DNA of 64,000 nucleotides from Chromatiales bacterium (GCA_002688175.1 NZCC01000023.1:1-64000), one strand, 5' to 3'; counted from the first letter of the stretch, positions 30,156-39,217 are shown. Translations and numbers: made by a program. Notes: generated by a model from the sequence alone, not told the origin.

Positions 30156-31187
30156 ATGAAAACCCGCGCCTTCCAGTTTGCCGAATACGGCCAACCCACC
30201 GATGTCCTGCAAATCAACGCACAGGATCTTCCCGACCCCGGTCCCGGACAAGCGCTGGTGAAGATCAGGGCCGTGGGCCTGAATCGATCCGAACTCAATT
30301 ACACGCTGGGCAGGTATGTGCCTGCCCGCGAGTTTCCCAGTGGCATCGGCCAGGAAGCCGTTGGCGAGATCATCGCACTCGGACCGCCGGCGGAAGACGC
30401 GCCCAGGGCTCATGAGGCGACACCTTTAACCGTCGGTGCGCGCGTCGCGCTGTTACCCGGTCGTGTCGATATCTGTGGAATGGGCGCCTACCGGGAAGTG
30501 GGTCTTTACGATCAGGCCGCATTAGCGCCGGTGCCGGATGACTTCAGTGACGAAGAAGGCGCGGCCTACTGGATGGGCATCCTGACGATGGGCGGCTGCC
30601 TGGAACTGGCAGGGCTGAATCCCGACAATTCAAAGGGCAAGAAAGTGCTGGTGACCGCCGCCACCAGCAGCATGGGCATCGTTGCCCTGAAGCTGGCCAA
30701 GGCCTGGGGCGCTGAAACGTTTGCGACCAGTCGCAGCGCCGAAAAGGCGAAGGAACTGGAAGCGGTGGCCGACCATGTCATTGTCTGTAATGACAGCGAC
30801 TCGCTGGTCGAAGGCGTCAACGCCGCAACCGATAACCAGGGTGTCGACGTCTCGCTGGATCCCCTCGGTGCCGCCTATTACGCCGGCCTGGTTGCCGTGA
30901 CCACCAACGGTGGTGATATCGTCAGCTATGAAATGATCACCGGTCCGGTCGCCAACGTGTCGTTACCGACGCTGATGATCAACGACCTGTCGATACACGG
31001 CTTTACGATCTTTCGCGTCCACAAGAACCCGGTTCTGTTCGATGCACTGATCCGCCAGGGCATGGAGTACAGCGACCAGGTGCGGCCGATTGTGTCGCGT
31101 ACTTTTCCATGGGAGCAGGCACCGGCCGCACTGGCAGAACTGGAGACATCGCAGCATATCGGCAAACTGGTTCTGCTCGTTAGTTGA
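30156..31187 (+). CDS. Zinc-independent MDR-family oxidoreductase (quinone oxidoreductase-like)
   Basis: A 343-residue medium-chain dehydrogenase/reductase. The GroES-like N-terminal domain has ILQ-type strands and GIGQEAVGEI in place of the zinc-site GHE motif. The cofactor domain carries VLVTAATSSMGIVALKLAKAWGAE, the AxxSSxG motif of zinc-free members using NADPH. It probably reduces quinones or enals. Single gene; a composite type A/B repeat starts seven bases after its stop. Confidence 0.85.
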   Translation: MKTRAFQFAEYGQPTDVLQINAQDLPDPGPGQALVKIRAVGLNRSELNYTLGRYVPAREFPSGIGQEAVGEIIALGPPAEDAPRAHEATPLTVGARVALLPGRVDICGMGAYREVGLYDQAALAPVPDDFSDEEGAAYWMGILTMGGCLELAGLNPDNSKGKKVLVTAATSSMGIVALKLAKAWGAETFATSRSAEKAKELEAVADHVIVCNDSDSLVEGVNAATDNQGVDVSLDPLGAAYYAGLVAVTTNGGDIVSYEMITGPVANVSLPTLMINDLSIHGFTIFRVHKNPVLFDALIRQGMEYSDQVRPIVSRTFPWEQAPAALAELETSQHIGKLVLLVS

Positions 31188-31193
31188 AGCATT

Positions 31194-31270
31194 TGTGTCA
31201 GACACCAATTTATTTTTTCTCTGACGGGTAAGCAACAAATTCGGTGCTGAGAAAAATAAACCCGGCACCT
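31194..31270. repeat. Composite A/B element, copy 1
   Basis: A type A variant (31194-31206) is joined by a spacer (TTATTTTTTCTCTGACGGGTAAGC and on to TCGGTGCTG) to a reverse type B (31251-31270). It matches 32275-32342 almost base for base, and the two flank the DUF1838 gene as direct repeats. Confidence 0.9.
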
Positions 31271-31303
31271 ATTTGCCTTACCTATTTGCCAGTGGAGACA
31301 ACT

Positions 31304-32239
31304 ATGAGCAATTCCCGGATTACACGCCGCCATGCAGTAGCAGCGCTGGCCGGCGCAGGTGCCGTCGGCCTGGCGACCGGTCGCGCGGACAACGGTGCCG
31401 AGCAAGGCAACCATAAGCCCGCACCGCTCGAGCTGGATTTGAACGACCCGGTGGACCTGTCTTACGCGCGGCAGAAAGTGATCGGCAGCGTCGCCAGTGA
31501 AGAAATTCATTCGTTTATGCGCTTTCATTTTTATGGCCAGGTGCCCGGCGAGCAGGCCCGGCGCCTGCTGTCGATGAATAACTACATTGTTGATCGCTGG
31601 GAACCCGTCAAGCGCGGCACCTACAAGCTGGCCCACTGGGAAGTGGGTTACTACTGTGACTTCGATACCGACGATCCGATCGAATCGTGGATTAATCCGT
31701 ACACCGAAGAAGAAATTGAAGTGTTTCAGTTCGTGCTCGGGCCGATCCACCGTGAGTATACGCCGGATACCGTGATTGCCCCGGGCCTGGCGCCGCATCC
31801 GTTAACCTCGCACATCATGGGACCGCGCTTTTACGTGGCGACGGAAGCGATCGCCCAGATTCCGAACCTGTTTCAACCGGACGAGTGGCCCAAACGTTCC
31901 AGTGGCAAAATGGCCAACTGGGTATCCATGCAGACGCTTTCCGCGTTGATGGATGACGTGCTGAACCCCGAGCTGACCTCGGCCCCGGCGAACATTCACC
32001 TGCAGAATTTTGTCTCGTGGAGTTCGTGGATGCAGATGAGCGGCCAGCCGGGCGGCACGATGGCGCGCGCCTACGGCACCGAGGTGGACGGTTTCGAAGC
32101 TCTGCCACAGAAGGTGTACGACGGATTCAAAAAATACACACCGGAGATATTTGAAACCGCGACCTGGGACACCATCCGCTTTGACGAATTTGATTATTTC
32201 GAGCTCATGCAGGAACGTCGCGCCAAGGGTGAAGTTTAG
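31304..32239 (+). CDS. Tat-exported DUF1838 protein
   Basis: About 311 residues from ATG 31304, with GGAGA five bases upstream. The N-terminus SRITRRHAVAALAGAGAVGLA is a twin-arginine signal. The mature part (LDLNDPVDLSYARQKVIGS, HWEVGYYCDFDT, MGPRFYVATEAI, MARAYGTEVDGFEALP) matches DUF1838, a family of exported proteins of unknown function. It is the only gene between two direct copies of a composite A/B repeat. The NTF2-like gene after the second copy may be functionally linked. Confidence 0.72.
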   Translation: MSNSRITRRHAVAALAGAGAVGLATGRADNGAEQGNHKPAPLELDLNDPVDLSYARQKVIGSVASEEIHSFMRFHFYGQVPGEQARRLLSMNNYIVDRWEPVKRGTYKLAHWEVGYYCDFDTDDPIESWINPYTEEEIEVFQFVLGPIHREYTPDTVIAPGLAPHPLTSHIMGPRFYVATEAIAQIPNLFQPDEWPKRSSGKMANWVSMQTLSALMDDVLNPELTSAPANIHLQNFVSWSSWMQMSGQPGGTMARAYGTEVDGFEALPQKVYDGFKKYTPEIFETATWDTIRFDEFDYFELMQERRAKGEV

Positions 32240-32249
32240 GCCGTTAAAT

Positions 32250-32342
32250 GGTGTCAGACACCATTCAATTTTTAGACACCAATTTATTTTCTCTAACGGT
32301 TAAGCCATAAATTCGGTGCTGCGAAAAATAAACCCGGCACCT
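32250..32342. repeat. Type A plus composite A/B element, copy 2
   Basis: Type A at 32250-32262, then a half type A, spacer and reverse type B (32275-32342) matching copy 1 at 31201-31270. Confidence 0.9.
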
Positions 32343-32354
32343 TTATCTACTACA

Positions 32355-33029
32355 ATGAGTGAAACAATGAACGCCAAACTACAGGCATTGGTTACAGGTA
32401 TTGCTTTATTGCTGGCCACCCAGGCTGGCCTGGCAGCGGGTCAGGATCAGGCCGATACGTCAGGGACGGTCAATGATCAGACACTGACGGCCGAGATCGA
32501 TGCCGTGCTGAATGAATACGAGGCACTGTGGGATAAACAGGATCCGGCACAACTGATTGCGCTGTGGGATCAGAACGATCCGGAACCGTTTTATCTCGCC
32601 GAGGAGCAGCCTGAATGGCGGATCGGCTGGGATCAGCTTAAGGATTACTGGAGTCCGGCCGGCCCCTCTGTCACCGAATCCATACGGATGCGTTTTGATG
32701 GTGTGCGGGCGCGGTGGCTGGCAGATGACCTGGCGTTTGCAAAATTCTGGATTCGCTTCGATACGAAAATGAGTGTTATGCCGGGTCCGTTCGGTACCGA
32801 TGCGCGGGCCAGCGCGATTTTTCGCAAGACAGATGCAGGCTGGCGGCTGATTACCTGGGCCGAATCACCGGGCTCGCCTCTTTTATATGTGCAACGTCTG
32901 TACAAGCAACATCGTCAGGAAGGCGAATCCTCGCCCATACCCTACCTGTCCGTTCTATACGAACGGCATACACGAGATGATTTTGCCGCCTTCATGCAAA
33001 CCCATAAGAAACCCGGCAAGAAAAAATAG
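32355..33029 (+). CDS. Exported NTF2/SnoaL-like protein
   Basis: About 224 residues from ATG 32355 (a second ATG lies at 32367). The signal peptide LQALVTGIALLLATQAGLAAG precedes an NTF2-like domain: LTAEIDAVLNEYEALWDKQDPAQLIALWD, FYLAEEQPEWRIGWDQLKDYW, AIFRKTDAGWRLITWAES. It is clearly paralogous to the protein at 47537-48202. No catalytic residues can be named, and a periplasmic ligand-binding role is possible. A hairpin after the stop separates it from the convergent MFS gene. Confidence 0.72.
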   Translation: MSETMNAKLQALVTGIALLLATQAGLAAGQDQADTSGTVNDQTLTAEIDAVLNEYEALWDKQDPAQLIALWDQNDPEPFYLAEEQPEWRIGWDQLKDYWSPAGPSVTESIRMRFDGVRARWLADDLAFAKFWIRFDTKMSVMPGPFGTDARASAIFRKTDAGWRLITWAESPGSPLLYVQRLYKQHRQEGESSPIPYLSVLYERHTRDDFAAFMQTHKKPGKKK

Positions 33030-33051
33030 TTAACCGGTGAAGCATTGCTGT

Positions 33052-33078
33052 CCGACACCGTTATCACCCCGGTGTCGG
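33052..33078. terminator. Hairpin between convergent genes
   Basis: CCGACACCG and CGGTGTCGG are separated by nine bases, between two convergent genes; the right arm is within the last codons of the MFS gene. It resembles a decayed type A core. No T-run follows in either direction, so it would be a weak or Rho-assisted terminator. Confidence 0.45.
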
Positions 33079-34239
33079 TCGGCGTACTACCGCGATGGCC
33101 AGCATCAGGCAGGGCACCATCAGCAACGCACCGATCAGGTACGGGGAGCCGGTACCCAGTTGCGCAAACGCGGCACCGGCATAGGCCGGGCCGAGTACCC
33201 GGCCTAAACTACCCACGCCCTGGAAGACACCGAGCAGGACGCCGCGTTCCGTCGGCAGCGCGTATTTCGATACCAGGCTCGTGCTGACCGGTGAGAACAT
33301 GCTGTGCGATGTGGATAGCAGCGTCATGGCAACCAGCGCTGCGATCAGGCTGGTCGCATCCGCCATCACCCACAGGCCGGCACCCATCGCAACGACCGTC
33401 ATCATCAGCAAGGCCGCCTCGCCGAAGCGTTTGGTCAGCGGCCCGATCAGTGTGAGCTGACACACCGCACCGATAAATCCGGAGTACATGAAGATCAGGC
33501 CGATGTCCCGTGGGCCGAGTTCGAGCACCCGGTTGGTCCACAACGCGAAGATCGACAACAGTGCCGACCAGGAGACATACAGCAGCACCGCGATGAGTGA
33601 CAGCATCGCAAAGGTGCTGTTCGCAAACGCTGTGCGTAATTGGGTGCTCAGCGCCAGCGCGGCGGTGCCGGTTACATCACTGCGGTGTTCCGGTTGCAGG
33701 CTTTCGGGCAGGAAGGCCAGCAGGCATAGCAAGGCGACGACGGTCAGTCCGGCTGCCGAGAATGCCGGTAGCATGAAGTTTGCGGTCTCGACATCGGCGC
33801 CGGCCAGCACGCCGCCGATGACCGGGCCGAACATGAAGCCCAGGCTGAACGCGGCGCCCAGGTAGCCCATGAACTTCGCCCGGTCGGCGCCGCTGGAGAT
33901 GTCGGTGACATAGGCAAAGATAACGCCGACATTGCCCGCCGCGATGCCGCCGACCGATCGCGCGAGGATCACCAGCCACAGGCTGTCGGCGAATCCCAGC
34001 AACACGTGCGACACGATCACGCCGGCCGTCGTCCAGATCAGCACCGGCCGGCGCCCGTAACGGTCACTCAACCGCCCGATCGTCGGCGCAGTCAGGAACT
34101 GCAGCAGGGAATACAGCGCGATGACCAGCGTAATGATTTCCGGTCCGCCCCCGACACGTTCGATATAAAACGGCAACAGCGGAATGATCAGTCCGAAGCC
34201 AAGCAGGTTGACGAAGGTGATAAGAAAGAGGACGCGCAT
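33064..34239 (-). CDS. MFS transporter (TetA/TCR-like drug:H+ antiporter)
   Basis: A 391-residue protein with 12 membrane segments. Motif A (GRLSDRYGRRPVL) between helices 2 and 3 and the motif C-like GFMFGPVIGGVLAG in helix 5 place it with the 12-helix drug:proton antiporters. Substrate unknown. It is divergent from the amine oxidase with only 44 bp between start codons, and a type A palindrome occupies the middle. No clear ribosome site is seen before its ATG. Confidence 0.88.
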   Translation of the reverse strand: MRVLFLITFVNLLGFGLIIPLLPFYIERVGGGPEIITLVIALYSLLQFLTAPTIGRLSDRYGRRPVLIWTTAGVIVSHVLLGFADSLWLVILARSVGGIAAGNVGVIFAYVTDISSGADRAKFMGYLGAAFSLGFMFGPVIGGVLAGADVETANFMLPAFSAAGLTVVALLCLLAFLPESLQPEHRSDVTGTAALALSTQLRTAFANSTFAMLSLIAVLLYVSWSALLSIFALWTNRVLELGPRDIGLIFMYSGFIGAVCQLTLIGPLTKRFGEAALLMMTVVAMGAGLWVMADATSLIAALVAMTLLSTSHSMFSPVSTSLVSKYALPTERGVLLGVFQGVGSLGRVLGPAYAGAAFAQLGTGSPYLIGALLMVPCLMLAIAVVRRPTPG

Positions 34240-34256
34240 AAGAAAGTGAGATAATT

Positions 34257-34269
34257 GGTGTCAGACACC
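34257..34269. repeat. Type A palindrome in a 44-bp divergent gap
   Basis: GGTGTCAGACACC with AATT flank lies 17 bases from one start codon and 14 from the other. Confidence 0.92.
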
Positions 34270-34283
34270 AATATACTTTACTG

Positions 34284-35708
34284 ATGACCCTCGCAACCAG
34301 ACGTGACCTGATCAAGGGCCTGGGCGGTCTTGCCGCTGTCGGCGCAACCGCACGGTTACGCGCCGCACCGGAGCGTGCCGATGTGGTGGTCATCGGGGGT
34401 GGGTTCGCCGGGTTGAATGCCGCGATCGTGCTCAGTGATGCGGGTGCCAACGTGACCGTGCTGGAAGCCGGCGGGCGGATCGGCGGACGTGCGTACACGG
34501 CGGATCAATGGACGGACCGGCCAGAACTGGGCGCCTCGCAGATCGGGCCGCTGTATGGGCGGATCAGGAATGCGGCGGATCGGTTCGGGGTGGCGCTCAA
34601 GCCGTTTCCGGTGCAAAGCGAACCGTTTGTCTTTGCAATCGGCGATCAGTTGATCGCGGCGAGTGACTGGGCGCAGTCACCGTTCAACAAGACCGTCGGT
34701 GAAGAGCGCGGCGTGCCGCCGTCTTTTTTATTGCCCTCTTATATATCGAAGCACAATCCCTTAAAGGGCAGTGATGACTGGTTACAGCCGGGTGCTGCCG
34801 AGTTTGATGTCGCGGCAGCCGACTGGCTTCGTGCGCACGGCGCATCGAATGAAGCGTTGCGGCTGATGAATGCCGGCGTGGTGGCCGATGAACTCAGCCG
34901 GGTGTCGTTGTTAACGATGTTGCAGGAATCAACGCGCCTGATGATCGCCATTCGTGCTGCAGCTGTGGCCCAACCAGCGGTAGCAAAGACTGCTCAGGTG
35001 GCCGGCGGTACGTCGCGACTGACTGAAGCCATGGCTCTGCACCTGGGTGACCGGGTGCGCATGAATCAGGCTGTAACCGCTATCCGCATGGACCGGAGCA
35101 CTGTCGAGGTGGCGACGGTAGACGGCACTCGCTATAACAGCGATTTTGTTATCGCCGCCGTGCCGTTCGTCAGCTTGCGCGAACTTCACATCGAACCCGC
35201 ATTGGCCGGTGTGCAGAGTGAAGCGGTCACGCGCATGCCGTATGCGAATACCAGCCAGGTATTTTTTGCACTTAAAGATGGTGACGACTATTGGCAACAG
35301 GACGGACTGGCGCCATCGCTGTGGACGGATGGCGAGGTGTCGATGTTCCGCAAGATGACCGGCACGTCGCTGCTGGTGGCGGTGAATACCGGACCCAAGG
35401 CTGATGTGATGGATCAGTTGCCGGCGGCTGAACGCGGTGCCCGAGCGCTGGCCGAACTGGAACGGCTACGACCGGCGACGAAAGGTCGCGTCGAGTTTGT
35501 TGGCGCGCATTCGTGGCGGCAGCAACCCTTCATCCGCGGCTGTCGCCATTCATACGCACCCGGCGATGTGAGCCGCTTTGTTCCGGCGATGTTTCAGCCG
35601 CACGAACGATTGCACTTTGCCGGCGAACATACCCGCCAGCTGGAGATGGGCATGGAGTCGGCCATGGAGTCTGGCGAACGCGCCGCGGTGGAGATCCTGA
35701 CGGGTTAA
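34284..35708 (+). CDS. Tat-exported flavin amine oxidase
   Basis: A 474-residue FAD enzyme. The twin-arginine signal (LATRRDLIKGLGGLAAVGA) precedes the dinucleotide motif DVVVIGGGFAGLNAAIVLSDAG and EAGGRIGGRAYT, characteristic of flavin monoamine oxidases. The C-terminal FAD loop is LHFAGEHTRQLEMGMESAMESGERAA. It oxidises an amine or related substrate in the periplasm. The stop is followed two bases later by a type A repeat. Divergent from an MFS transporter; a shared substrate is possible. Confidence 0.87.
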   Translation: MTLATRRDLIKGLGGLAAVGATARLRAAPERADVVVIGGGFAGLNAAIVLSDAGANVTVLEAGGRIGGRAYTADQWTDRPELGASQIGPLYGRIRNAADRFGVALKPFPVQSEPFVFAIGDQLIAASDWAQSPFNKTVGEERGVPPSFLLPSYISKHNPLKGSDDWLQPGAAEFDVAAADWLRAHGASNEALRLMNAGVVADELSRVSLLTMLQESTRLMIAIRAAAVAQPAVAKTAQVAGGTSRLTEAMALHLGDRVRMNQAVTAIRMDRSTVEVATVDGTRYNSDFVIAAVPFVSLRELHIEPALAGVQSEAVTRMPYANTSQVFFALKDGDDYWQQDGLAPSLWTDGEVSMFRKMTGTSLLVAVNTGPKADVMDQLPAAERGARALAELERLRPATKGRVEFVGAHSWRQQPFIRGCRHSYAPGDVSRFVPAMFQPHERLHFAGEHTRQLEMGMESAMESGERAAVEILTG

Positions 35709-35710
35709 TG

Positions 35711-35832
35711 GGTGTCAGACACCAGTGCTCAGGCGAGCATCTGCCGGACACACCACTCTGAAGAAAAGGTACCGGGCCTGTTTTCCTATTACCCTTGCGC
35801 TATCAAGTAAAAAAATAAACCCGGCACCTTTT
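35711..35832. repeat. Type A followed by type B inverted pair
   Basis: Type A at 35711-35723; type B arms at 35763-35786 and 35809-35832 with about 22 nt between. TGGAG for the next gene follows directly. Confidence 0.9.
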
Positions 35833-35847
35833 CTGGAGAAACCTGCG

Positions 35848-36828
35848 ATGCAATGGGAACGATTGCTTAAGGCCGCCCCCTGGGGCAAGCGTGCCATGCC
35901 GCGCGGCGGGCAGATGGACGGCTATTTCTACATCATCAGCGGCCGTGTCGGACCATTCAAAATCTATAGCGATACCTGGCGTAGTCCCGACGGGATTAAC
36001 TGGGAATGCATGTCGAAGCAATCCGGTTGGGGCAAGCGCTGCTATCCTGAAGTCGATGTCGTGCAGGGCCACCTGGTTTTGAACGGCGGCCAGAGCCTGA
36101 ATACTTTTTACAACGATGTCTGGCGTTCCGCGGACCAGGGTCGCACCTGGGAACAGGTCTGTGCCGACGCGCCGTGGGGAGTCCGCGCCGGTCACCACAG
36201 CCATGTCATGGATGACGAGATCTACATGTTCGGCGGTGCGCGCAATTCCAATGACCGGATTTTCTACCCGGAACTCTGGGTCAGCGCCGACCTTGGCGAA
36301 ACCTGGGAGCTGCGCTGCGAGTTGCCTGACGACATGGGTCGGGCCGGCATGCAGGTCTGCCACATCGACGGCACGCTTTATTACATGGGCGGCGATCATG
36401 ATCGGCCGGTGTTCCTGCCCAATTGGGAAGGTCGCCGCAACGACGTCTGGAAATCAGAAGACAAGGGCGCGACGTGGGAACTGCTCGGGCATGCGCCGTG
36501 GGTTCGGCGCACCGGGCATCAGGCCGTGGCGCACAACGGTAAGATTGTTGTGATCGGCGGGCACATCGAGGGCCCCAAAGGAGACTCATCGAAGATCCAG
36601 GCGCTCGCTCACGACCTCTGGCTCTGGGATCCGAAGGACGGCATCGACGGTTGGCAGCTCGTCACGAAAAACGTATGGGGCGTTGCAGACGATTCATCCT
36701 CTGACGGCAAGAGTGACTTTCGAATCGAGGTGCGCGACGACAAGATCTGGACTTTCGGCGGTGACCGCGAGCGGTTTTTGCCCTGGCCGATGGACAACGA
36801 TGTCTGGGTTGCCGACTGGCCTGGCTAA
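35848..36828 (+). CDS. Kelch-type beta-propeller protein
   Basis: About 326 residues from ATG 35848, chosen because TGGAGAA lies upstream and earlier in-frame codons fall in repeats. It consists of about six kelch/galactose-oxidase-like blades, each with a strand such as DVWRSADQGRTWEQV or DVWKSEDKGATWELL followed by a gly-gly turn (MFGGARNSN, VIGGHIEG). No signal peptide, so it is probably cytosolic. Propellers of this kind bind proteins or sugars or act as isomerases; the function here is unknown. Type A repeats lie at both ends. Confidence 0.72.
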   Translation: MQWERLLKAAPWGKRAMPRGGQMDGYFYIISGRVGPFKIYSDTWRSPDGINWECMSKQSGWGKRCYPEVDVVQGHLVLNGGQSLNTFYNDVWRSADQGRTWEQVCADAPWGVRAGHHSHVMDDEIYMFGGARNSNDRIFYPELWVSADLGETWELRCELPDDMGRAGMQVCHIDGTLYYMGGDHDRPVFLPNWEGRRNDVWKSEDKGATWELLGHAPWVRRTGHQAVAHNGKIVVIGGHIEGPKGDSSKIQALAHDLWLWDPKDGIDGWQLVTKNVWGVADDSSSDGKSDFRIEVRDDKIWTFGGDRERFLPWPMDNDVWVADWPG

Positions 36829-36830
36829 TG

Positions 36831-36890
36831 GGTGTCAGACACCAATGAACGAAAGATCTGCCCGGTAGACTATTTTTGGTGTCAGACACC
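36831..36890. repeat. Composite double type A element, copy 1
   Basis: Two type A cores (36831-36843, 36878-36890) are joined by AATGAACGAAAGATC and GGTAGACTATTTTT. The same module recurs at 37948-38021, so the LLM-type gene sits between direct copies. Confidence 0.92.
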
Positions 36891-36914
36891 AATTCTTAAG
36901 ACAGGAATTACACC

Positions 36915-37928
36915 ATGCGAGTCGACCTCATTATTCAACCACACCTCCCGGCGGAGGAGTTTGCCGCGCTCGGTGAACTGGCCGAGCGTTACGGTATTTC
37001 GGGTGTCTGGGTATCCAATCACCTCGATGGCCGCGATCCGTTCGTGAATTTTGTGCCGCTGGCTCAGCGCACCCGGCAGTTGCGCATGGGGCCGACGGCA
37101 CTGAGCCCGTACGAAGAGCATCCGATGCAAATGGCCAAGTTGCTGATGACGCTGAATGAGCTGGCCGGCGGGCGGGCGCAGGTTGCGGTCGGTGGCGGAG
37201 GCGGCACGATCGATTCGATGGGTTTGAAGGCAGTGCGCATGGTGCGCGCGGTGCGTGAGTGTCTCGAGATACTGCACCTGGCGGCTTCACGCGATCGGGT
37301 TTTTTACGAGGGCGAGTTGTTTCAGATGCGCGGGCTTGATACGGGTTGGGCAAAAGCGCCGAAGCCTGCGATCTTTGCTGCGGCGAACGGTGAGCAGATG
37401 CTGCGTATGTCGGCGCGTTATGCCGATGGCATCATGACCAGCGACTTCACGCCGGAACGGCTGCGCTGGGCACGGGGACATATGGACCCGGTGCTTGAAG
37501 AAACGGGTCGCGACAAGCATGCGTTCCCGCTGATCAATTTCTGGGCCTGTCATATCAAGGAAACGCATGAAGAAGCCATGGCTGAAGCGCGGTTGTACCT
37601 GATGGCACGAGGCACGATCTGGGATCCGTATATTTTTGACGTCGTCAACACCGGGGAAGCCGCCGAGATCGCCAAACATTACCCGGCTTTCGTGAAGGCC
37701 TATCGAAAAACAGATGACATCCAGGGCCCGCCGCGTGAACTCGTCAACAAAATTGTCGAACGCGGTGTAACCGCCTGTGCCGCCAGCGAGATCGACGGCC
37801 AGATCGAACGCTTCAAAGCAATGCATGCGGCGGGCGCGACGGGTGTCGCACTGTGCCTGTATAACGAGCCGGCAGATGCCATCCGGGTGATCGGCGAACA
37901 CATCGTACCGGCGCTTAAAGACCTCTGA
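36915..37928 (+). CDS. LLM-class flavin-dependent oxidoreductase
   Basis: A 337-residue TIM-barrel enzyme of the luciferase-like/F420 reductase superfamily. Recognisable parts are RVDLIIQPHLPAEEFAALGELAERYGISGVWVSNH, QLRMGPTALSPYEEHPMQMAK, LNELAGGRAQVAVGGGGG and the C-terminal AGATGVALCLYNEP. It uses FMN or F420 to reduce or oxygenate an unknown substrate. No flavin reductase gene is adjacent. It is flanked by direct copies of a composite repeat, like a cassette. Confidence 0.82.
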   Translation: MRVDLIIQPHLPAEEFAALGELAERYGISGVWVSNHLDGRDPFVNFVPLAQRTRQLRMGPTALSPYEEHPMQMAKLLMTLNELAGGRAQVAVGGGGGTIDSMGLKAVRMVRAVRECLEILHLAASRDRVFYEGELFQMRGLDTGWAKAPKPAIFAAANGEQMLRMSARYADGIMTSDFTPERLRWARGHMDPVLEETGRDKHAFPLINFWACHIKETHEEAMAEARLYLMARGTIWDPYIFDVVNTGEAAEIAKHYPAFVKAYRKTDDIQGPPRELVNKIVERGVTACAASEIDGQIERFKAMHAAGATGVALCLYNEPADAIRVIGEHIVPALKDL

Positions 37929-37947
37929 AGAAATTGGTGAAGAAATT

Positions 37948-38056
37948 GGTGTCAGACACCAATGAACGGACACCAATGAACGGAAGATCCTCCTGGTAGA
38001 TTATTTTTGGTGTCAGACATCAATGCTTGATTGAATTAGATTTGGTGTCTGACACC
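37948..38056. repeat. Composite double type A element, copy 2, plus a third type A
   Basis: Type A at 37948-37960, a half copy, AATGAACGGAAGATC and GGTAGATTATTTTT, type A variant GGTGTCAGACATC (38009-38021), and another type A at 38044-38056. Confidence 0.9.
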
Positions 38057-38093
38057 AATTCCAAGCCTGTAAATTTTAATATATAAGAGCACC

Positions 38094-39209
38094 ATGCAAA
38101 AACAATCAAAAAAGTTTTATTTCTTTTCCGGACTACTCGGCTTCTTCGTTGTCCTGACGCTGCTCGTCTTGTTCAAGACCGGGCCGGTTAGCGGGCCGCT
38201 TAAGACGCAGGGCGATATTGTGCTGGCGACGGCCGCCGAGGTGCCCGGGGTCACTTGTCGTGAACAGACAATCCCGGTGCAGCTCAGCGCCGATGCGTGG
38301 TTCACCTATGATGCGGTTGGCACGCTGTGCTGGACCGGGGTGCCAGAGGGCAAGACGCTGGCGGTCATGGTGTCGGGGGCCGGTTACGGCTCGGTTTACT
38401 GGGATTTTCCCTATCAGCCCAACACGTATTCTTTCACCCGCGCCGCACTCAGGCGGGGGCTGGCGACGTTTAACTTCGATCGGCTCGGCATGGGACGCAG
38501 CGATCGACCGTTCGGCCTGTGGCTGGGTGTCGATAACCAGGCGCAGGTATTGGAACAGATTATCGCGACGCTGAAAGGCGAGCATAGATTTACCTCGGTA
38601 GTGACGCTCGGTCATTCGTTCGGTTCGACAATTACTCTGGCGCATGCGTTGGCCTGGCCGCAAAGTGTCGATGGCATCGTGCTGACCGGGTTTGTGCACA
38701 ACTCCAATCCCGGTTTTAACCTCGCGATGCGCGACGGGGTAGATCTTGCCGTATTGGAGGGCCCATTTGCGGGCGCCATCGTTGATCCGACTTACCTGCT
38801 GTCCAAGGCAGACAGTCGTGGCGATCTTTTCTATACGACCAGCAACGTCGATCCGGTGGTCGTGCAGATCGATGAACTCAATCGGCAGACCACCACCATT
38901 GGTGAAGTGGTCACCATGGCGAAATACTTTAAAGACCAGTCAAAAGCGTTGACGGTCCCCGCCTTCACCCTCATCGGTGAGGACGACTTTGTTGTCTGCG
39001 GTGGTGCCGTGGAGTGCACGGATCATGAGACCATTGTGGCCTGGGAATCGGCCTTCTTCCCGCCGGCTGCCTGCCATGAAATTGTGGTCCTCGATGACAC
39101 CAACCACAACGCTAACCTGCACCTGAATGCCCCAGGCAACTTTCAGCTGATGCTCGACTGGATCGATCGGCGCATTGGCACTGCCGGGTCGCCGCCGGAA
39201 GCCTGTTGA
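38094..39209 (+). CDS. Membrane-anchored alpha/beta hydrolase
   Basis: A 371-residue protein with an N-terminal membrane segment (FYFFSGLLGFFVVLTLLVLF) and a periplasmic alpha/beta hydrolase domain. The nucleophile elbow is LGHSFGSTI, the oxyanion region MVSGAGYGSVYWDF, the likely Asp in LIGEDDFVVCG, and the His in LDDTNHNANLHL. Extra cysteines may form disulfides. Probably an esterase or lipase; substrate unknown. Single gene between type A repeats. Confidence 0.78.
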   Translation: MQKQSKKFYFFSGLLGFFVVLTLLVLFKTGPVSGPLKTQGDIVLATAAEVPGVTCREQTIPVQLSADAWFTYDAVGTLCWTGVPEGKTLAVMVSGAGYGSVYWDFPYQPNTYSFTRAALRRGLATFNFDRLGMGRSDRPFGLWLGVDNQAQVLEQIIATLKGEHRFTSVVTLGHSFGSTITLAHALAWPQSVDGIVLTGFVHNSNPGFNLAMRDGVDLAVLEGPFAGAIVDPTYLLSKADSRGDLFYTTSNVDPVVVQIDELNRQTTTIGEVVTMAKYFKDQSKALTVPAFTLIGEDDFVVCGGAVECTDHETIVAWESAFFPPAACHEIVVLDDTNHNANLHLNAPGNFQLMLDWIDRRIGTAGSPPEAC

Positions 39210-39217
39210 GCTGAAGG

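Noticed and set aside
37929..38060. CRISPR-like array because of closely spaced repeats
   Set aside because: The units are palindromic, irregularly spaced, interspersed with shared (not unique) spacers, and no cas gene is in the window.
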